A DNA stretch of 64,000 nucleotides from Linnemannia schmuckeri (Eukaryota > Mortierellomycota > Mortierellomycetes > Mortierellales > Mortierellaceae), in the NCBI GenBank assembly GCA_029449235.1, contig JANATG010000019.1:1054001-1118000 (forward strand), read 5' to 3'. Of this stretch, positions 10,901 through 24,154 are shown one piece after another; position 1 is the first letter of the stretch, and each line of letters opens with the position of its first letter. Below the pieces are notes generated by a model. That model was not told where the DNA came from, did not search any database, and saw nothing but the letters and a program-made list of their open reading frames with translations. The translations under genes were made by a program, and so were the position numbers.

Positions 10901-13264
10901 TGTACGGATGAACGTGGTTGAGCGACTTGGAGAATTTTATCTGATGGAAAAGGCGAAGATCTCCGTCGTCTTTTACATCTTATGGCCACGCTAGCCTTTC
11001 TTTTTTCTCATGCTTAGGCTTTGGAAGGCTGAATGCCTCTGGATCAAATTTCGACGCAAATTTTAAGTCGGAATCCTCTTTTGAAACCCATAAACAATTG
11101 GCACCATAATGAGAAAAAAAAAACGGAAGGGCAATGTGAAGGTGTGAGCAAGACAGGCGCACAGTCAGAGACCTAAAAAAAAAGTGCTGCTGATTCTTGA
11201 TTGTCGATTATTTCTTTTGGCCACGCTCTTATAATACACAATTAAAACATTTTCTTATTGTTTATAACAAAAATGCTTCTTGCCAAGGATTGATGAGGAA
11301 TCAAAAAAGAGCTATAGCAGTTAAAAAAAAAAATGAAAGATGGACTGAATTGCAAAATGAAAAGAAAAATTATAAACGGATAGTATGCTTTCTCATATCA
11401 TTACTAACTGTCTTCATCCGAGCTACGGAGCGGCGCCCATTGACGATTTGTGGCACTCATAAAAAAAAAGCTTCGATACGCGGCATGCCTGAGCAGCCTT
11501 TTTTTTGAGCGATCACTTCTTGTTATGTAAGGTCGATTCCATGTAGTCAGATGCGGTTGGGAGAAAGGCGAGCTTCCAGCAAGGACACCAACTTATTTTG
11601 GACTTCATGGATATCTTGACAATACCATCTTTTAACATTCACATTGGAATCGAAGGTAGGATTGAAGCGGATCTAGAGATTTTTTAACGTTTTATCTGGA
11701 GACCGTGACTTAAGTTGAGTTTGCTATTGAGGATCTACGCCGAAGTTCTTGAGTAGGAACATTAATTGGCGGTTGACGTTTATCTTGGATACGTACAGAT
11801 GATTATGACGATAATTGTTCACTGCAATGTTCCCATTTGGCTTTTTATATTTTAAGGCCCTGGCTCCGATGCATTGACTGAATAGAATTGAACCGGAGGA
11901 TGCAGCAACGTCGTATCGTCTTGTCACCGTTTAGTTTTCTTTTCATTTAAAACCTGAATATAATGTGTTTTTGTGTCGTCCTTTTTCACATAATGGAAAA
12001 AAAAAGGATTCCTATTGCAAAACAATTGACGTCGTGGTTGATGGCTGCTATCTTTTTTACGCAGAGCAGCGGCAATACACGCGATAGCCGTCTCGCTTTT
12101 CTTTTTGCGCGGATGAGGGTAGCGGTAAAGGATACAAAACAAAAATAATGGAAAAAAAAGTCGCAGGTGGTATCCAAACGGAGACAATAAAGCCTGAAAG
12201 GCAGTAAGAAGCAAAAAGAAATAGGAATGACCGACCCATGGGCCATGGCTCACTGTCAATCCTCGTCAATCCATTTTTTGATCAGCACATTTTATGGTAG
12301 AGAAAATCGTAGTAGCAGCAGACCACAACCATCAATCGATGTTTTCAATCATTGAGCATTGATCACTTTCAACAACTGCTGCGAATTCAATTTGGGGTGA
12401 GAAAGACATGTTTATTTTTCGTATGCAGAATAAGGACCAACAATTGTAACAAAAAAAAAACGCGTCGATTGATCGTACCTGAATCACCACTTTTCTCAAA
12501 TTTTGATGGCGCCAACGAGTGTGCAGCAAATGCATTATACAGACGGGGACAGACCACAAGAATTTCACAAATGAAGAAGAGAGAGACAGAAGGTTAGAAG
12601 TAGCCATGACTCTATCACGCGTACTGCTCCAAGGATCTCCCATGAATTCAACTGTCGCCCCACGTTTTTAACCATCATCACTGCGGCGGACGACGGAGCA
12701 GGTTTTGCTTGGAGTGCTATCAAACAGATATCGCCTGCCTGGACGTGGTTTGGGTATCTCGATTAGGAAGAGAATTATCACTTATCGTTGCCCATAATAA
12801 AACCATTTGGGTGTATTGCTTTAGCTACTGTCATGATGTTGAAGCATCGGTCATCAGAGGAGAGTAGTCGATTGGCACGTGAGGGAATGAGTAAGGTGGA
12901 CTCGTTGAGAGGGAGGTGAGAGGGTGCTGCCTGTTACTGAGGAAGAAAGAAAAGTTAGAGGTGTGTGGATGAAAGAGCAAAGGTTGGAGAGGTGACAAGA
13001 AACAAAGGAACGCACCGGTCAAATCACAGCAGCAAAAAAAAAAAAAAAATCAAGGCTGGATATCTTTCTGGAAACAGCATTTGGTGGCGATCTGAATCTC
13101 CAGTAAACAGAGCCCTTTTGGAAAATTTAGCTCTTCCTGCGGAAAGAGGGTTGGCCACATATCAAATCCGCTGCGTGCATGTTTTTGTAGTCGTGCAGCG
13201 ATCCCCCATTTATTTGCTCTAGAAAGATACTCGCCCCAAAATTCCAGGCACTGTCACCTCCTTT
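10901..13264. other. AT-rich intergenic stretch, no gene supported
   Basis: About 2.4 kb on which both strands show only short, A- or T-run-interrupted frames with no recognisable motif and no codon bias like the neighbours. I looked for tRNA-like boxes and repeats and found none that hold. It separates the secreted-protein remnant from the downstream end of the Ubc6-type gene. Confidence 0.5.
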
Positions 13265-15263
13265 CTACAAAAGAAAGCGCTTAAGAACAAGCGCAACCAG
13301 AACACCACCGAACCCGATAATGAGGACATCCAGCCACATAGGACTGGAGTTGACTCTGTGAATCTGCTGCGTCTGTTGCGCCTGTGTCTGCTGTGGCCGC
13401 GTTGGAGAATTGGTAGGCTGAGACGGTGCAGGGTTGTAATGTGCAGATCTCAACGTCGGTGTCGACGGCGATGACGATGAAGTAGTAGTAGCTGATGCTG
13501 ATCCCTGATCCTTAGGCGAGTCTATTGGGAGAGGAGTAGTAGAAGGGGTTGCTGTTCCTGGAGAACAATTCTGAGCCTTAGCGGCAAGAGCTCGTGCTTC
13601 GGCTGCAGCAAGTCGTGGCGACATCACTGCAGTCCTTGGGCTTGACGCAGTAGCCCTGATAGGTGATGAGGGTGCCGTTGTTGATAAGGCCTGTGCTTCC
13701 GATCCTTTGTCATCTGCTGCCTGACCGCTTGGTCGGTTGCCTCCTGTTCCATTGCTGCTCCCCTGAGTTTCGTCCTCTGCAGTCTTCTTCTTGTCAGCCT
13801 CATATCCAAAGGAGAACTCGGGTGGCATCTCATCAGCCTTGAGGGACGCTTTGACAACATTCTCTGGTGCGACGTCCGGCAAAATAGTCACCATGTCCGA
13901 ATGGCACGTTTGACACACCCACGTTTTCGATCTACGCGACCATAAAAAAACATATGCTTTACTGTTAGTGCTCGTACAAGTTGAAGTGAGGGAAGGAGTT
14001 AGGCGGAAGTAGGGATTATCGTTTTTCATGCTTTCAGGGGTGATAAAGAAACCCACGCAATTGGCTACACAAACATGAACACCAAACAGAACGCCACTCC
14101 CTTTCCTCACGCTCCTTCTGTCTTCTCTTCCTCCTATTATTCATATTGTTAAAAGCTTACTTGATAGCGAGTGCTTTGCGGGCATCGACGCTGGTATCCA
14201 GTCCACCAATGGCGCCTTTGCTCTGTGTAGGCAGGAATCCCATAACGGCGACCAAGACTGTGCGGATCCCCCAAGCAGGCTGCCAGTACTCTGGATGGTA
14301 TCCTGTGATGCTCAGACACACTTTCTTGTTCAGCTCAAACCGGCCATTGGGCTATGTATGCGTAGTAATTGGAAGAAAGAAAATACTTTCATGAGCCTAT
14401 TGTTCATTTGTTTTCCACCTTTGACATACACACACTCGCATCGGATATGCCACGTTGAGATAGTTTACCGTCAGGAACATGAGACTGGGCGGAGCAAAAG
14501 GATAATTATTGGGCAAGAGGATCCGACCATGATACAGTCCGCCCTCGAACTCTGTCTCCTCTGGTCCTCTGATCGTAAAATGCCACTCAAAGATATCCGT
14601 CTAAGCAAAGAATAAAAAAATGGGATGATTGATGTCGATTAGAAATCTGCTTTACGGCGAGGGCTCACATTGTCGGTAGATGGGGGACATGAAAGTCTTT
14701 CTGGTCAATAGGTCATTGTTGTTTGTGACAAAATAGTTGTGGATTGTATGTGAGGTTGGACACAAAAACAGAGGTCATCCATTCTTGCAGCACCCTGGTA
14801 TTCTCTTTGCCGACAACCCCATTCCAGCTGCACGATGTGTTGGCAGGCCCCCATACGTCTTTCAATATGGGGAAAAAAATATTTGAGCGCGCTAATTCGC
14901 TGTGAGCGGGGAGAAGGAGCAGGCAGTGCTTACTTCGAGAGGGTTGGCTGTAAAATCGGTTGACGGTTCCCGCACAAGCTCCCTTGCCTCTTGCATGATA
15001 CGCTTGACAGCTGCAGTGCGTCGTGAGAATTGACCAGACGAAGGTGAAAAAAATGACGAAGAAGAAAAGGAACGAGTTGTCAGTATTACTCCCACGCAAA
15101 AGAACCATGCAAGTCAACAAGCAAGTAGGTCGCAGGTTGATGTCGTTTTGCTGTAGTGGATTGAATGGGGTGAATGAGTCGCTGCAGAGGGGCGAAAGGG
15201 TATGTAGCTATTACCAGAGGACTTTTTGTTGTACTGGGCAGGGATGCCCGCAAGAGAGGCCAT
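13265..15263 (-). CDS. UBC6: tail-anchored ubiquitin-conjugating enzyme E2 (Ubc6/UBE2J type)
   Basis: Five exons on the minus strand: 15263-15215, 15010-14934, 14600-14469, 14351-14161, 13931-13265; 371 residues. The UBC fold is plain: FEWHFTIRGP, YHGRILLPNNYPFAPPS, then NGRFELNKKVCLSITGYHP with catalytic Cys98, and the J-class signature WQPAWGIRTVLVAVMGF followed by GAIGGLD. The last exon adds a Ser/Pro/Ala-rich linker and a single C-terminal membrane helix (WLDVLIIGFGGVLVALVL) ending RFLL. This is the tail-anchored ER layout of Ubc6, which works with Doa10-type ligases in ER-associated degradation. It lies only 183 bp downstream of the BAR-SH3 stop on the same strand, so the intergenic space is very small. 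Intron 2 is the longest (333 nt). Confidence 0.94.
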
Positions 15264-15446
15264 GTCGTATTCTGAGCGTTGAATGAGAGAGAGGGGTGGT
15301 TGGGAGAAGGAGCGTTGGTTGAGGGTGAAGAGAAAAAAAAAAAGAAGAGCTGAAGAGTGGATTTTGGGCGGGTGTCTGACCCTTTTTCATTTTTTTATTT
15401 CTCAGTCGCAGTCACTGCCACTACTCACTTCTACCAAAGTACAGCC

Positions 15447-17732
15447 TCACAGCTCCTGTACATAGGTCCCAGGGAAGACACCTTGCTTCCCGTTCAACTT
15501 GCCCGTCCACCAGTCGTTCGCATTGTCCGACTTTTCAACAATCTCAATCCGATCGTCCCTCCGGAAACTCAAGTCCCCGGCCTGCTGAGCATCATAGTCA
15601 TATAGCGCAACCGCCATCTTGGCTCCTCCAGGAACTCCAAGTCGCTTGGGGATAGGTGGAGGTGGACCCTTCTTAGCTGCGGCCTGAGCCTGCATCTGGT
15701 TGAGAGTCGAGTTGAAATTGTTCGTAGCATGCGACGTCGCAGCTGCTGCCGCAGTCACAGCAATCGTGCCAGAATTCGACGGTCCAGGGTAGCGTGACCC
15801 AGACTGCTCGGATACTGCTGCCGGTGCGGGTGGAGCTGGTATGGCATTGTAGGCAGGGGGTGGAGCGGAAGATTCTGCAGCTCCAGTCTGCCAAGGCTTG
15901 AGTCCAGTTGCTGGTGGTGCTGGTGGTGTTGCGGACCCTCCAGTCTGCCAGGGTTTTGCTCCTGCCGAGGCGACACCGGCCTGCCAAGGCTTGGCTCCTG
16001 ATGTTGAGGTAGTAGGAGAATACCCACGGTGAGCATTGGAAGCCTGCGCCGGGACTCCCATGTGCTCCTCTGCACCCTCTTCATAAGAGCGTCGTCCATA
16101 CTTACTCGCATAGCCTGCAAAGAAGTACAGAAGCATTAACAAAGAAGAATTAGTAAATGTTGTGCCGAGGGACGTGCACTCGTAACATGTGTGGTGTACA
16201 ACATCGGGGGAAACGTACTGGCGGTGACAGACTTGCGGGTGATATTCTCGACGGATTCGATGGTTGGGACAGTGTCTTGTTTCCTGGCCTCATACCCTTG
16301 GAGGACATCCATGGTCAGATCGTAGTAGCCGCTGTTGGCGAGTGGAGTGATGCGTTCCAGCATGATACGGTAGATGCGGAGTTGCGAAAAGTAAAACGAA
16401 TTGAAGATGGGCTCCATCAGCTTTGTGTTGTAGTAAAAGAACCCAGGGAGCTCCTCCCTCAGCAGACCATTCAAACCCTCATAGTCTGCCGTTGCCACCT
16501 CCAATTGCGACTCCAGCTATTGTCATCGTTGAATAAGAAAGGAGGGTTGTAAATGCTAAGTAGGTTGCAAATCTGAAGGCAAGGCTCGCTGATTGAGACA
16601 AGAAACGTAATATAAGGCGCACCTTGTAGATTTGTTTTTCGTCGCTAAGTGTTCGCTCCTTCTTGTCTTTCAACTTTTTAAGCGAGAGGCGGTAGCGGTC
16701 ATAGTCGACCAACTTGTGCTCCCTCTTGGTTATGGTTTTACGGATCAGCTTCATGTTATTCTGCATCTCTTGCAGAGGTCGAACCACAGTCAACTCCAGA
16801 TTGTCCTATCGCATGGATCACCATTGTCAGAAGTGAACGTTAGCTCGTGCCCGTGAGAAAAAAATGACCAAAAACAACAAACAATTCACTACGCACAAGC
16901 CAAACGTTACAGAGCCCGCACCCTCTTTCATGTTTGACATACCACCTCGGGGAGGAGAGTGTCCCTCGTGTCTCTCATAACAGCCTGAAAGCTATCAACA
17001 GCCTGGATCGACTCTGGCGCGGTCGGGGCTCGACGCGGGGTGACCTCGCCACTGGGCATACTCAGGTTGGAGTCATAGATCTCGGCAAGGACGATCCCAA
17101 ACTCTGCTTGGTGGTTCAGCATGGCTTCAGGTTCATTGGGAAGGATAGGAAAGAGAGAAGAAAGAGAAAGTTAGGTCAGACCAAGCTGTCTTTGTTGCGT
17201 CCATTCTTTAGGTTACCTTCGTGGGCACCCAGACAGATTCTTTTTGTTTGTTAAGCACCACTCTGCACTACAATCGAATGAAGAGTGAATAAGAAGAACT
17301 TACCAGTGACATTGTCGCGATACTTCATGACTTCTTGCAGTAGATTGGCGGTGATCCTCTCACAGGCAACAAACTTGCCGTTTAACTCTGCAAACTCGTC
17401 ATCCCTTGTTTCTAGTTGCGTGAAAATGAGAATGTATCTGCATGGTGAGTATGATATCATGTGTGGTTGATCGCACTACTCCTTCTTGTTTTGGAGACCG
17501 TCTTGATGGAAACAAAGCAAAGGATGTCAGATTGTTCTGTTGTACCGTCGCGGATGCCGGTCTTCGTGGAGATTGTGTGCGGCAGTCTGGAGACAGCCTT
17601 AGTGAATCCCTTCCTATGAAGTGACAACGTAGTTGGAGGTGATCATCAGGGTTAGGCGAAAGGATATTTTGCCAACAAAGTTTGGATACAGGAGAGCAAG
17701 CGGCGTGCACGGTTGTTGACTTGCCAGCTCAT
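15447..17732 (-). CDS. BAR-SH3 domain protein (Rvs167/Hob1-like amphiphysin)
   Basis: Seven exons: 17732-17721, 17609-17546, 17411-17304, 17124-16943, 16805-16623, 16516-16219, 16114-15447; 504 residues. The first coding exon is only 12 nt (MSWQ) and joins GFTKAVSRLPH, giving the conserved N-terminus of the Rvs167/Hob family; its donor (CAA|GTCAAC) is weak and is the least sure junction. The BAR domain spans roughly residues 10-280. A linker with repeated AKPWQ/LKPWQ units and Pro/Ala stretches follows. A C-terminal SH3 domain runs from ALYDYDAQQAGDLSF to WWTGKLNGKQGVFPGTYVQEL. Such proteins bend membranes and link actin to endocytic vesicle scission. It shares a 449-bp divergent promoter with the RabGGTase gene. 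Confidence 0.93.
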
Positions 17733-18181
17733 AGTGTATTCGATGTTGATGTGGCTGGAGTATGTTTGGCAATGAAATGGTGAGTTGACAGTTGCTAAAA
17801 GTGTGAGTGAGTGCGAGTTAAAAGAGGCGGTTGACGTTCGAGTGGAAGTTATAGAATAAAAAAAAAAAGAAAAAAAAGTCTCACTGCTCTTGATTGTGGT
17901 CACACATGCGGGAAAGAGAGAATTCATGCTTCTGAAATGAAGACAGTCACATTCTCGTTAGCTTTGAAGTGAGTTCTTCAAAAAAAAGACTCAGTATCCC
18001 TTCCTCTTCTTGTTCATCATCCTGAACCCGACATCTTCGACGACCTACACGCCCTTGTTCTCAACCCATCGCCACTAAATAAAACAAGAAGCAAGGAAAA
18101 CACGCAACCGACCAAGAGCAGGAACATAATACTACTGCCGACGAGAACGCAACCACAACTGGCAACAACCCACGCATCCAA
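17733..18181. promoter_or_regulatory. shared divergent promoter, BAR-SH3 / RabGGTase beta
   Basis: The 449 bases between two opposite ATGs must hold both promoters and leaders. An A run flanks the minus-strand side at about 17857-17878. The plus-strand side passes into an AC-rich leader just before 18182. No single factor site can be named. Confidence 0.5.
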
Positions 18182-19700
18182 ATGATGTCAGTCCTAAACG
18201 ACGAAACCACCGCGGTCGACGCATCCGCTCCTGAACTTCTCTTGGACCAGCATGTCAAGTACATTCAAGCCCTCGACACCGTATGTCATCCTCCACTCAC
18301 TTGGTTGTTTGGCTGTCTTTCCTGTCAAGTTGTCTTTCGTCCTATTAAAAACTGACACGTATCCATGTTGAATTTTGACACTCTTAGAAAAAGAACGACC
18401 TTGAGTACTGGCTGACAGAACATCTCAGAGTCAATGGACTCTACTGGGGAGCAACAGCACTTCATATTCTTGGTCACCCAGATGCATTGGACCAGGAACA
18501 GATTGTTGAGTACCTCGTCAAGTGCCAACACGACAATGGTAATACACACTCGACTCTTTTCGACTGCCACAGAATAGCAAACTGACAAGGGGTTGCACTG
18601 GAACAATGTGACGTCATGATGCCTTTCTATCGGCTAGCGTCAACCACGGATGGCACTAAGGAGGGAAAAAAGAAGACACCCTAACTTCGTTGTCATATCT
18701 ATCGTGTGAACGCATTAGGTGGATTCGGAGGCCATATTGACCATGACCCCCACATCTTGTCGACATTAAGCGCTGTCCAGACCTTGATTACATACGACCG
18801 TCTGGATGCCATCCAGGTGGACAAGGTTGTTGATTGTAAGTCTGAAATGGCTGTAAAGCCAAAAACAAAGATCTTGAATCTATTGATCGATTATCCTCTG
18901 GTCGATTCTCTCACCCTCACGCTATTGAATTAATTGTATATAGATATCGTGTCGTTGCAGAACGAGGATGGATCTTTCAGCGGCGACTCATGGGGGGAAA
19001 CTGACACTCGGTTCATCTTTTGCGCAATCAACTGCCTGAGCTTGCTGAAGAGACTGGACGATAAAAGACTGAATCTGCAAAAGACAATTGCCTATGTGGT
19101 CCGGTGCCGCAACTTTGACGGCGGATTTGGATCATCACCCGGAGGAGAGAGCCATGCTGCTCAAGTTTATGTCTGTGTCGGAACCTTGACCATCTTGGGC
19201 GCATTGCATCATGTTGATGCTGACCAGCTTGGATGGTGGCTCAGCGAGAGACAGCTCAAGAATGGAGGACTGAACGGCCGACCAGAGAAGCTGGAAGATG
19301 TCTGCTACTCGTGGTGGGTTCTGAGCAGTCTCAGCATGTTGAAGCGGGCCCATTGGATCGACGCACCCAAGTTAATCCGCTTTATTCTTGAGGCTCAGGT
19401 ATGCGCTATTATCAACTCTACTCTTACACTGAGAGAAAGACAATTAGGTATATAAAAGGAACTTGGTTACGACGGCATAGTTCTAACCATTCTCTCTCAT
19501 TGCCATGGCCCATGCCAACATAGGATACGGAGACGGGTGGTATTGCAGATCGCCCAGGGAACATGCCGGATGTGTTCCACACGGTGTTTGGTATTGCAGG
19601 ATTGTCGCTCCTGGGATACCCTGGACTGGTTGCAGTGGATCCTGTGTATTGCATGCCCCGCCATGTCATCCAGCGTATTGGCTTGGCCGACAAGCACTAG
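18182..19700 (+). CDS. BET2: geranylgeranyl transferase type II (Rab) beta subunit
   Basis: Five exons: 18182-18280, 18388-18538, 18719-18835, 18944-19398, 19524-19700; 332 residues, the usual length. Repeats of the prenyltransferase alpha/alpha barrel are visible: GLYWGATALHIL, NGGFGGHIDHDPH, GSFSGDSWGETDTRF, FDGGFGSSPGGESHAAQ, GGLNGRPEKLEDVCYSWW and TGGIADRPGNMPDVFHT. The zinc ligands Asp and Cys of EDVCYSWW and the His of DVFHT are present. With the alpha subunit and Rab escort protein it adds geranylgeranyl groups to Rab GTPases, which lets them act in vesicle traffic. Either of two adjacent ATGs could start the protein; the first is used here. Confidence 0.96.
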
Positions 19701-20139
19701 ACTTTGCTGTATGTTAGGCCATTGAGGGATTGAAATAAACCACGAAATGTATATAGCTCAAGCCGCTGTAGAATCAAGTGCTGGTTGGGTTGAATAGATC
19801 GCGATTTGCATATCTGTGGGAAACTGAGAAAAGAGGAGAGCAAGCCATGACGCACTTTTTGAGCCAATTCGGCCAAGGACAAAGTGTCCATTTTGGGACA
19901 TACAAAAAAGAGATAAAAGACGAGGGCTTGTTTCTCACACTTCACCTACTTCTTTTCCTTCTTCTTTTACTCTTCCTTATCATCCTCCTCCCCCTTTCAC
20001 AACCCCCTTACAACAACCACGCACGCACGCACGCACGCCCACACACTCTTACACTCCCACGCAGTTACTCTCTCTTCCCTCATTCACTCTTCTCTCTTAC
20101 TTTTCTCTCCTCCTTACATTCCTCGCCTGTCAAACCCAA
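19701..20139. other. intergenic with C/T-rich leader and ACGC microsatellite
   Basis: About 440 bases. The right half is a long C/T-rich leader with a short ACGC repeat near 20020-20035, running to the ATG of the DUF2408 gene. No gene is seen. Confidence 0.4.
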
Positions 20140-22274
20140 ATGACTTCAACTCCCACACCAGACCAGATCCCTATCGAGGAGCAGCCCATCCTCGAGGCGC
20201 TCGTCTCTATCAAGCATCGCCTGACAGCCATCAAAAAGGACCGTTCACAGTTTATTAAGACCTCGACCGTCACCGGGCTCTACGACGAACTCTCTATTCA
20301 GCTCCAGCGACTGGAGGAGATCCGCGGCGCATCGACTATCTGGGGAAACAGGAATAACGTCAACAGTGTCCTTGACGAGGTCTTTGTCATCCTCTCGCTC
20401 TGCTTCATGGCCGTTGGCAAGACTAAAGAGAGTCCTGCGACTTATGTCCAACTGCTCACCATCAAGGTATGTCAGCCGTGGGTCATGGATTCTGGAAGCG
20501 AGGACGAAAAAATCTTTTAGTGGTGTTCTCAGTCCCACCAGTATCAGAGATTTTTTCTTTTGCGAATAGGATTTGAATCACAGGGACCAGTGTACTTACT
20601 GGGGCATTCACGACTTTTGTTTTGGGTTGTCCATTCTGTTAATAGCAATGCCTGACAGGACTTCAAGAATCTGAAGGCATGTACGCCGCTGGTAAGTCTA
20701 ATTTCTTTATTCCCTCCACATCATAAACCTTCCTCTTTTGCTCGTTCCGGAAGGTTCAACTAAAAGAATGCGCGCTGACGATAGCTGGCGGTGAAATCAT
20801 TTTGCCTAAACTGTAATCTTGCCCATTTCGTTCAAATAGAGGACTTGAAGCAATACCAGGACCGACTTGCAGAACTTGAGGCCTTTATCAAGATCGATGA
20901 AGCCAAGACTTCCATACCCGATATCCAAACCAAAATCCTCCGTCGCAAGCTCGACTTTAACAGTACGTTGCTTTTCCTCTCTCTCCCGCGTAACAAAAGC
21001 GTGGCATGATGCGTTGTGTAGTGCTACGAGTAGATCGGACTAACAATATGGTTTTTTGTGTTTGTTTGTTTGCTTACCTCCCGCCCTTCCTTGTCTTCAC
21101 TTGTGATAGACAATCTGCTGAACGAATTGATGGATGCTACAAAGTCCATTTCTCCAGAACTGGCACCCCTGCATAGACGACTTGTCCAATTGAAAATCGA
21201 GCTCGACACACTGGCTTCACGGTCGACATGGACCACTTCAGAGGTGCACCACATTCAGGAAGAGTTGCGTGAGATCGAAGCCAAGAGGGTCGACGGCAAG
21301 TTTTGCGACAAGGAGGGCAATGTTGTCAGTGGACAGGCCGCTGTCATTGGATTGCTGGAAGACTGTTATGACGATTGCCACAACCTGCTGGCTACCAAGG
21401 AGCAGGTCCCCAAGCCTCTGCAGGATATCTTTAAACGACTTCAGGTGATCAAGACGGAACTGGAGAGGCTGGTCTTGACCCAGCGCTGGACGTTGAGAGA
21501 GACTGATCTGTGGCAGTATGAGATCCAGTTGAGTGAGATTAGTGCTCTCCGCAAGAACGGCAAATTTGTCGATCGTGAAGGAAACATTCAAGAAGGCCAG
21601 GTAACCAACCCGTCACTCTTTTTTGTTTCTTGCACTGCTGCAATGTGATTGGTTACCCACAGTGCGATTTGCGAAATTTGTTTGCTAACCAAGTTTTTGT
21701 TCTTGTTTTGTATTATCCGGTGAATCAGGCGCTGCTGAACTTTATGCTGCACAAGTGTTACCGTCTCATCTATGTCTTGCTCTCCGCATCTGAGCCGATT
21801 GCCGAGGCGTTGATGCCTATTCATAACCAGCTCTTGACTGTGCGTCGATGCTTACTCGAAGTCAAAAAGTGGGGCGGCGACTTTACAGGTATGCAGCACT
21901 ACCTTTGTTTCTTGCTCCGTATTACTATGCTGTTGCCGATCCATTGTTTTGATTTCATGGTGGCATTCTATTTTCTCTAACTCTTCGTTTCATTTTGATT
22001 GTTTACTTTTTTTTTTATAGTACGCGACTTGTACCCATACCAGATGAAGTTGGCGTCGATGGACAATATGCGCGTGGATGGCAAGTTCTTGGACAAGGAC
22101 AGGGAAATACCCGAGGGTCAAGGCATCTGTAACTCGCTCCTGAGCGAGTGTTACGATATCCTATACGAACTTCAAGAGTCTGTCGTCGAGGAGTCGTCAG
22201 ACACTGAGGACGATGATGACGATGAGGCTGAAGTCGAACTTCGAGAATCAGGAAGCTTGGATGTCGTAGTCTAA
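20140..22274 (+). CDS. DUF2408 / UPF0662 family protein
   Basis: Six exons: 20140-20466, 20646-20691, 20840-20962, 21110-21600, 21729-21888, 22021-22274; 466 residues. The protein is helical and contains a repeated unit: the blocks VDGKFCDKEGNVVSGQ, NGKFVDREGNIQEGQ and VDGKFLDKDREIPEGQ are three copies of the same motif, each preceded by a helix with conserved W/T and ELREIE-like residues. This is the signature of the fungal DUF2408 (UPF0662) family, which has no assigned biochemical role. The C-terminus is acidic (SSDTEDDDDDE). Exon 2 is a 46-nt miniexon. The gene is convergent with the STK19-like gene, 216 bp apart. Family assignment is from motif recall; function unknown. Confidence 0.85.
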
Positions 22275-22490
22275 GCTGTTGCTTTCGTTTTTGAGGACTA
22301 CGAGGTGCCTTAGCAATTCGCAGTTGTACTTTTAGTTTCGCTCTTGTCAATAATTACTCTTTTTTATTTCTAGTCTGTCAATGGTGTTATCCTGCTTTTG
22401 CACTTGCTTCACCCTTTTGTGTCAATTTGAGTAACTGCCCGCTTGAAGTCGTAATGCTATTCATGTTTCATTTTATGTTAGTGCGTGCTG

Positions 22491-24154
22491 TTACTTGAAA
22501 GAGAATGGCATCAAATAGCTGAAAATGCGAATATGGCAGGGGAACTCACCTTTGAACGCGCCCACTGCCAACCAGATCGTGGATATGGAATTCATGGGGG
22601 AGAAAAGAGCCCCGTAATGGTTTTGATGTAATGGCCTAAAAACAAGAACAATCAAAGTATTAGTACAAAGCAATAAGACATGGGGACCAACGCCAAACCT
22701 ATAGATAGAGTAAAATAGCTTACCGATGTCAACATGTCGCTAAACATCTGGCGCTTGATCATTCTCAGGATCTCAAGTCGACCTTTCAAGAAGTGGGTCA
22801 CAAATAGACCACCCTGGCGGATCGCGAACCGGTATGCCACATCGTCTGAGGTGCGTCCCTTGCGAGCAGTAGCATCTGTAATTGCCGTCGTCACCGCAAC
22901 TGAATTTACGATACTACTGCTACTGGATGTCGGGATCAGTGTGCCGGCTGCTGCTGAGGTTGGGAGGGAGGATGGGGTGTCGGCGCGGATGCTTTTGGCA
23001 TGCTGTTGGTTGGTGGCGGTGATTAATTGGTTCAGGGCTGAATGACTTCCTGCAGAGTTGCTCCCGTGTACTGAGTTGTTGGTGCTGTTTGCGTGACGAG
23101 TTGCAGAGGCTTCTAGGTTGATGAGGTGTGGGTTCGCTGGTGCTGAGAGACTCCTGTTGAGTAACGAGTACCGAATCAAAGTCCTAATTAATTACGCAAA
23201 CGAGTTGTTACATATTGTCAGTTTGGGGCCACTGAGGTTAAACAGACAAAGTAACGAGGTGAGGTTCCCGTTCTTACGTGATATCTTGGTCTGTGGCTCC
23301 AATGGTGTCCTGAATATTGGAATGCTGAATCGAGATCTCCATACAATGACCGCCAGACACTAACTCCTTGAATCGGTCAAAGATCTCACCCTCATCCGCC
23401 TCATCAGCCCCGGATCCTGGGGACGCTACCACTCCTAAAATCGGTACTATTCCGGCTCTCGTTCCTGCGACAGCCCCAACAGTACCTCTCCGCTTATTCG
23501 ACCCACTGGTACTCGAGTGCGCAGCTGCTACCGCAGTCGAGTCCAGTTTCCGCTTGCCAGTCGAAGATGTAGATGTTATTGCTGTAGCCTTTTTCTCCTG
23601 AGCTTCTTTAAGATCCTTGAGGTACTGTTCTTTGGCCTGATCAATCTGGTGGATGTAGTCCTCTGTCAGCATGATGGCAAACTCATCGGATCCTGTGCCT
23701 CCAATGTAGAACTTGCGAAGCGTTCCATCTTTGATCAACTGAGCCTACTTTGCATTGTTCATAAAACGAAGTAGGATGAGTGATCAGTGTAACAAGCCAT
23801 TTTTTGTATGCAAAATGTGCACAAGTTCAACAAGAAATCGCTACTTACAAGGGTGCGGTCAACAGTGGTGTGGTCCGTGAGGATACTGTAGATCTGATGG
23901 ATCATACAGACCCTTGGAAATTGCTTCTGCTGGCGGACTTTTTCTGGCTTTAACAGGTTCAAGAGATAGTTGATTGTACCGAAAGTGTCGGTGGGATATG
24001 AAACTGCATTGGCGCCCGCCGATGCAGAGGTCGAAGTTGCTGTTGCTTTTGTTGAAGGAAGCCTTGTTGATGGAAATTGGTGGCGTCGCTGCGGGGTTGA
24101 ACTTTGGCCTCTTTGTCGTCGTCTGGGATCTGTAGCTGACGACGGGAGGACCAT
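22491..24154 (-). CDS. STK19-family winged-helix protein
   Basis: Five exons: 24154-23849, 23744-23278, 23183-22724, 22635-22550, 22518-22491; 448 residues. The conserved pieces are MIHQIYSILTDHTTVDRTL, LIKDGTLRKFYIGG, FAIMLTEDYIHQI, FAIRQGGLFVTHFLKGR, EILRMIKRQMFSDML and FLPHEFHIHDLVGSGRV. They match the order seen in STK19 proteins, once called kinases but now known as winged-helix factors of chromatin and transcription-coupled repair. Long Ser/Thr/Ala inserts with a KRKLD-type nuclear signal separate the blocks, making it longer than animal homologues. The last coding exon is only 28 nt (SYLMPFSFK), so the extreme C-terminus is less certain. Confidence 0.8.

Noticed and set aside
14601..14933. 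Extra microexon in the Ubc6-type gene suggested by a GACAAT|GTGAGC stretch
   Set aside because: No acceptor precedes it; direct joining of exons 2 and 3 gives the conserved PLE-x-FEWHF reading.
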